Below are positions 13,366-15,315 of a stretch of 15,315 nt of DNA, one piece after another. The notes under the pieces are model-generated. The model worked only from the letters and a program-made list of their open reading frames with translations. It made no database searches and had not been told where the DNA came from. This DNA is from Paludibacter sp. Its GTDB lineage: Bacteria; Bacteroidota; Bacteroidia; Bacteroidales; Paludibacteraceae. The stretch spans positions 1-15,315 of the forward strand of contig WRGS01000216.1 in the NCBI GenBank assembly GCA_009787075.1, written 5' to 3'. Position 1 is the first letter of the stretch; each line of letters opens with the position of its first letter. The translations under genes were made by a program, and so were the position numbers.

Positions 13366-14467
13366 ATGATAACCACAGACCAACTAAAAGACCTGTTGGA
13401 ACGCCGAGATGCGTTGAGGAGGTATCTTTGACATCGACCAAAAGTTGATACAGTTAAGTGAAGAAGAAATTCGCACGCAAGTCCCTGATTTTTGGAACGA
13501 TGCCAAAGCAGCGGAGGCGCAAATGAAAAAAGTTAAATCTATAAAACAATGGATTGACGGCTACAATGAAATTGCCGCCGCCTGCGATGAATTGCAGTTG
13601 GCGTACGATTTTTTCCGTGAAGATGTTGCTACCGAGCAGGAAGTTGACATTGCGTACAGCAAGGCGCTTGCGCTTGTGGAAAGTTTGGAAATGAAAAATA
13701 TGCTTTCCAAAGAAGAAGACCAGATGGGCGCGGTGATAAAAATTGTTGCGGGCGCGGGCGGCACTGAGGCGCAGGATTGGGCAGAAATGCTTTTCCGTAT
13801 GTATCAACGCTGGTGTGAGCGGCAGGGCTACCGTTGCGAAATTACAAATTATCAAGCAGGCGACGACGCAGGAATTAAAACCGTTACGATGCAGATTGAG
13901 GGCGATAAGGCATACGGATTTCTCAAATCGGAAAACGGCGTACATCGGCTTGTGCGCGTGTCGCCGTTTAATGCGCAGGGAAAACGAATGACTTCTTTTA
14001 CTTCGGTGTTCGTTGTGCCGCTTATTGACGATACGATTGAAATAGAAATCAATCCTGCTAACTTGTCGTGGGATACTTTTCGCTCTTCTGGAGCAGGCGG
14101 ACAGAACGTTAATAAAGTGGAAACAGGCGTGCGGCTGCACTATAAATTCACAAATCCTGTTACCAATCAGCCTGATGAAATTGTGATAGAAAATACAGAA
14201 AGCCGTTCGCAGTTTGGCAATAAAGACAATGCTATGCGGTTGTTGAAATCGCAACTTTATGAACTTGAAATAGAAAAACGCCGCGCCGAAACCGCCAAAG
14301 TGGAAGCAGGGAAAAAGAAAATAGAGTGGGGCAGCCAAATCCGCTCGTATGTTTTTGACGACCGTCGAGTGAAAGACCATCGCACAAACTACCAAACATC
14401 TAACGTGCAGGCTGTTATGGACGGCGACCTTGACGGATTTATAAAAGCGTATTTGATGGAGTTTTAG
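13366..14467 (+). CDS. prfB: Peptide chain release factor 2, expressed by +1 frameshift
   Basis: RF2 recognises UGA and UAA stop codons and releases the peptide. The gene is split: a 21-codon first frame from the ATG at 13366 ends in CTT TGA (13426-13431). After a +1 shift on CTT, reading continues from GAC at 13430 to the stop at 14467, giving 366 residues against 365 in E. coli. The joined N-terminus reads ALRRYLDIDQKLIQ, typical of RF2. The stop-recognition tripeptide SPF is at residues 199-201, and the catalytic GGQ at 244-246 in SGAGGQNVNKVETGVRLHY. Low RF2 makes the UGA slow to decode and favours the shift, so synthesis is autoregulated. Reading only from the TTG at 13445 would lose the first helix. 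Confidence 0.98.
13417..13432 (+). promoter_or_regulatory. RF2 programmed +1 frameshift site
   Basis: AGGAGG (13417-13422) is an internal Shine-Dalgarno sequence, followed after three bases (TAT) by the slippery CTT and the poorly terminating context TGAC. Sequence and spacing are the same as in the E. coli prfB site except for one base in the SD. tRNA-Leu slips from CUU to UUU, assisted by SD pairing with 16S rRNA. It is the only strong SD-like sequence I noticed with a clear role in this window. Confidence 0.97.
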
Positions 14468-14488
14468 AAGGTTTTACCGTTTTGCAGA

Positions 14489-14536
14489 ATTTGCAATGCT
14501 TGTATTCAAAAACCGCCGAATTTGCAAAAGCGGCGG
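14489..14536. repeat. TTGCAA-type hairpin pair, left side of the broken gene
   Basis: CCGCCG (14513-14518) pairs perfectly with CGGCGG (14531-14536) around a 12-base loop with TTTGCAAA at its centre. The right arm runs into GGAACG. Just before it, ATTTGCAATGCT (14489-14500) repeats exactly 12 bases that recur at 15091-15102. On the minus strand the hairpin is followed by five T and might also work as a terminator. Such small palindromes with a flanking tetranucleotide resemble REP elements mobilised by RAYT transposases. That is inference. Confidence 0.55.
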
Positions 14537-14564
14537 AACGAACAACTAACATAAGGATATAAAT

Positions 14565-15056
14565 ATGAAAGGAAAAAATTATTTTCACAATTGTTGCATT
14601 GCTTGTTGGGGCATTTTTAATGCTGATTTGCTATAAAGACCCTGTTTTTATGTATGGCAGTACTTCTTGTGTATACACTACCAAATTAGGTATCTTACCT
14701 ATAATTTTGTTTTGTGTATTATTTATAGTTCGATATTTGAAATTTGATAATAAAAAGTTCAAATTATATTTAATGATAGGAATCTTTTTATTTTGGATTT
14801 TAAGTGGTAGAGTAGTTGGCTTTAATATCTGTGACACTGAAATCGTTTTTTTATAGCAACTAATTGGTTTAATTTGAATGAGGAACATATTAAAACCACT
14901 GATGACTTAAAAAAGATTCATGTTACAAAGTGTCCATTTTGGCGGTTAAATATTAAGGGGGATAAAATAGATAAAACTATTTATGTTGGTCCATTTATAT
15001 GGCAGAAATCTTTTGAAGTGTTTGAAGAAGGTGGTTTTACAATAGATGAAAGGTAG
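14565..15056 (+). pseudogene. Small multi-span membrane protein gene with two compensating frameshifts
   Basis: I do not recognise the protein. From the ATG at 14565 the first frame stops after 23 codons. Dropping one A from the A6 run (14573-14578) instead joins MKGKIIFTIVALLVGAFLML to an open frame (14599-14856) with hydrophobic segments at the start (IIFTIVALLVGAFLMLI), middle (LGILPIILFCVLFIV) and later (LYLMIGIFLFWILSG). That frame ends just after a T7 run (14846-14852). Adding one T continues it through IATNWFNLNEEHIKTTDD into a soluble tail of about 70 residues (KCPFWRLNIKGDKID, VGPFIWQKSFEVFEEGG) ending at 15056. The repaired protein would have about 163 residues. Both breaks fall in homopolymers, so decay, sequencing error or real slippage are all possible. 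Codon use is more AT-rich than in the housekeeping genes. Confidence 0.62.
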
Positions 15057-15084
15057 TGTTTCAAATTTAGTTATAATTCTGTTC

Positions 15085-15105
15085 CACAGCATTTGCAATG
15101 CTGTG
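15085..15105. repeat. TTGCAA-type hairpin, right side of the broken gene
   Basis: CACAGCATT pairs perfectly with AATGCTGTG around the three-base loop TGC. Read on the minus strand, the stem is followed by GGAACA. The hairpin at 14513-14536 is followed by GGAACG on the plus strand, so the two are similar elements in opposite orientation on either side of the broken membrane-protein gene. Confidence 0.55.
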
Positions 15106-15143
15106 TGAGGTGAGAATAAGTATTTGAAATGCGAAACGCTTAT

Positions 15144-15176
15144 AGATATTCCATTTTTTTAAGAAATGGAATATCT
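15144..15176. repeat. 13-bp perfect hairpin
   Basis: AGATATTCCATTT (15144-15156) pairs perfectly with AAATGGAATATCT (15164-15176) around a seven-base loop. Neither strand has a T run directly after it, so it does not look like a terminator. The right arm contains the ATG of a 41-codon open frame. Confidence 0.5.
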
Positions 15177-15291
15177 GAAAAAATATGATAAAATTGAATT
15201 AAAAAATCCTGATACTCAAATGCAAATGCGACGGAACGAGTTGAAATTGGAATACAAAAACCTGAATTTATTCCCCAATAGTAATTTGTAA
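15166..15291 (+). CDS. Possible small hypothetical protein or gene remnant
   Basis: This is a 41-codon open frame starting MEYLKKYDKIELKNPDTQ, charged and probably helical, with no membrane segment or family I recognise. Its start codon sits in the right arm of a stable hairpin, which would hinder initiation. A stop codon lies two codons upstream in the same frame. Amino-acid composition is plausible for a real peptide, but in this AT-rich accessory region it may be the tail of a degraded gene. The rest of 15057-15315 shows only the two hairpins. Confidence 0.3.
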   Translation: MEYLKKYDKIELKNPDTQMQMRRNELKLEYKNLNLFPNSNL

Positions 15292-15315
15292 TAATTTTAT
15301 AATTTTATCTAATTA

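Noticed and set aside
13429..13431. In-frame TGA making prfB a pseudogene
   Set aside because: The SD, spacing and CTT TGA C context are those of the known programmed frameshift, and the rest of the gene is intact.
13454..14395. 313-codon minus-strand open frame opposite prfB
   Set aside because: It is antisense to a fully conserved RF2 gene, and its Phe/His/Arg-rich translation has no recognisable domain.
1..15315. CRISPR array, prophage, intact transposase or toxin-antitoxin operon
   Set aside because: No regularly spaced direct repeats, no phage structural or integrase genes and no transposase-like protein were found on either strand.

Overview
The window is a stretch of AT-rich chromosome from a member of the Bacteroidota, probably Bacteroidales-like. 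The lineage call rests on three things. Almost no gene has a Shine-Dalgarno sequence. TAnnTTTG-type -7 boxes, the Bacteroidota sigma-ABfr consensus, precede most transcription units. Several families typical of the phylum are present: a DUF6249-like protein beside an ECF sigma factor, a Gly-rich TonB-like protein, paired FKBPs, a CD225/DUF2752 pair and a stand-alone PqqD-like protein. No species is claimed.

Layout, left to right. A rho-independent terminator of an upstream gene (7-41) and tRNA-Pro(GGG) on the minus strand (55-128) come first. A three-gene overlapping module follows: a DUF6249-like membrane protein, an ECF sigma factor and a small membrane protein (332-1582). Then gyrB (1719-3680) with its own promoter and terminator, an unrecognised envelope protein with a signal peptide, one membrane span and a coiled coil (3838-4737), and the SRP 4.5S-type RNA (4790-4895). 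A TonB/TolA-like transducer converges on the RNA gene (4912-5805, minus). A PqqD-like protein and murB form a tight pair (6050-7335), followed by the CD225/dispanin and DUF2752 pair (7429-8128). Two FKBP prolyl isomerases, one cytoplasmic and one exported, form a minus-strand operon (8263-9597). tsaB (9759-10448, minus) diverges from a plus-strand run of cdaA (diadenylate cyclase), dtd, lpdA and prfB (10613-14467).

prfB (release factor 2) is encoded in two frames joined by the classic autoregulatory +1 frameshift: AGGAGG, then TAT, CTT and TGA followed by C at 13417-13432. The product would be 366 residues.

Most of the window is housekeeping: topology, translation and its quality control, cell wall, protein export and folding, and c-di-AMP signalling. 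The last 850 bases look accessory. They hold a small membrane-protein gene broken by two compensating single-base shifts, both in homopolymers. It lies between two oppositely oriented hairpins that share a TTGCAA core and a GGAAC flank. A second mobile-element trace is an 87-bp MITE-like element with 10-bp inverted ends and a TAA duplication, between the pqqD promoter and its start codon. I found no CRISPR array, prophage, intact transposase or clear defence system. The best candidates for something undescribed are the hairpin-bracketed broken gene, the MITE-like leader insertion and the PqqD-MurB pairing.
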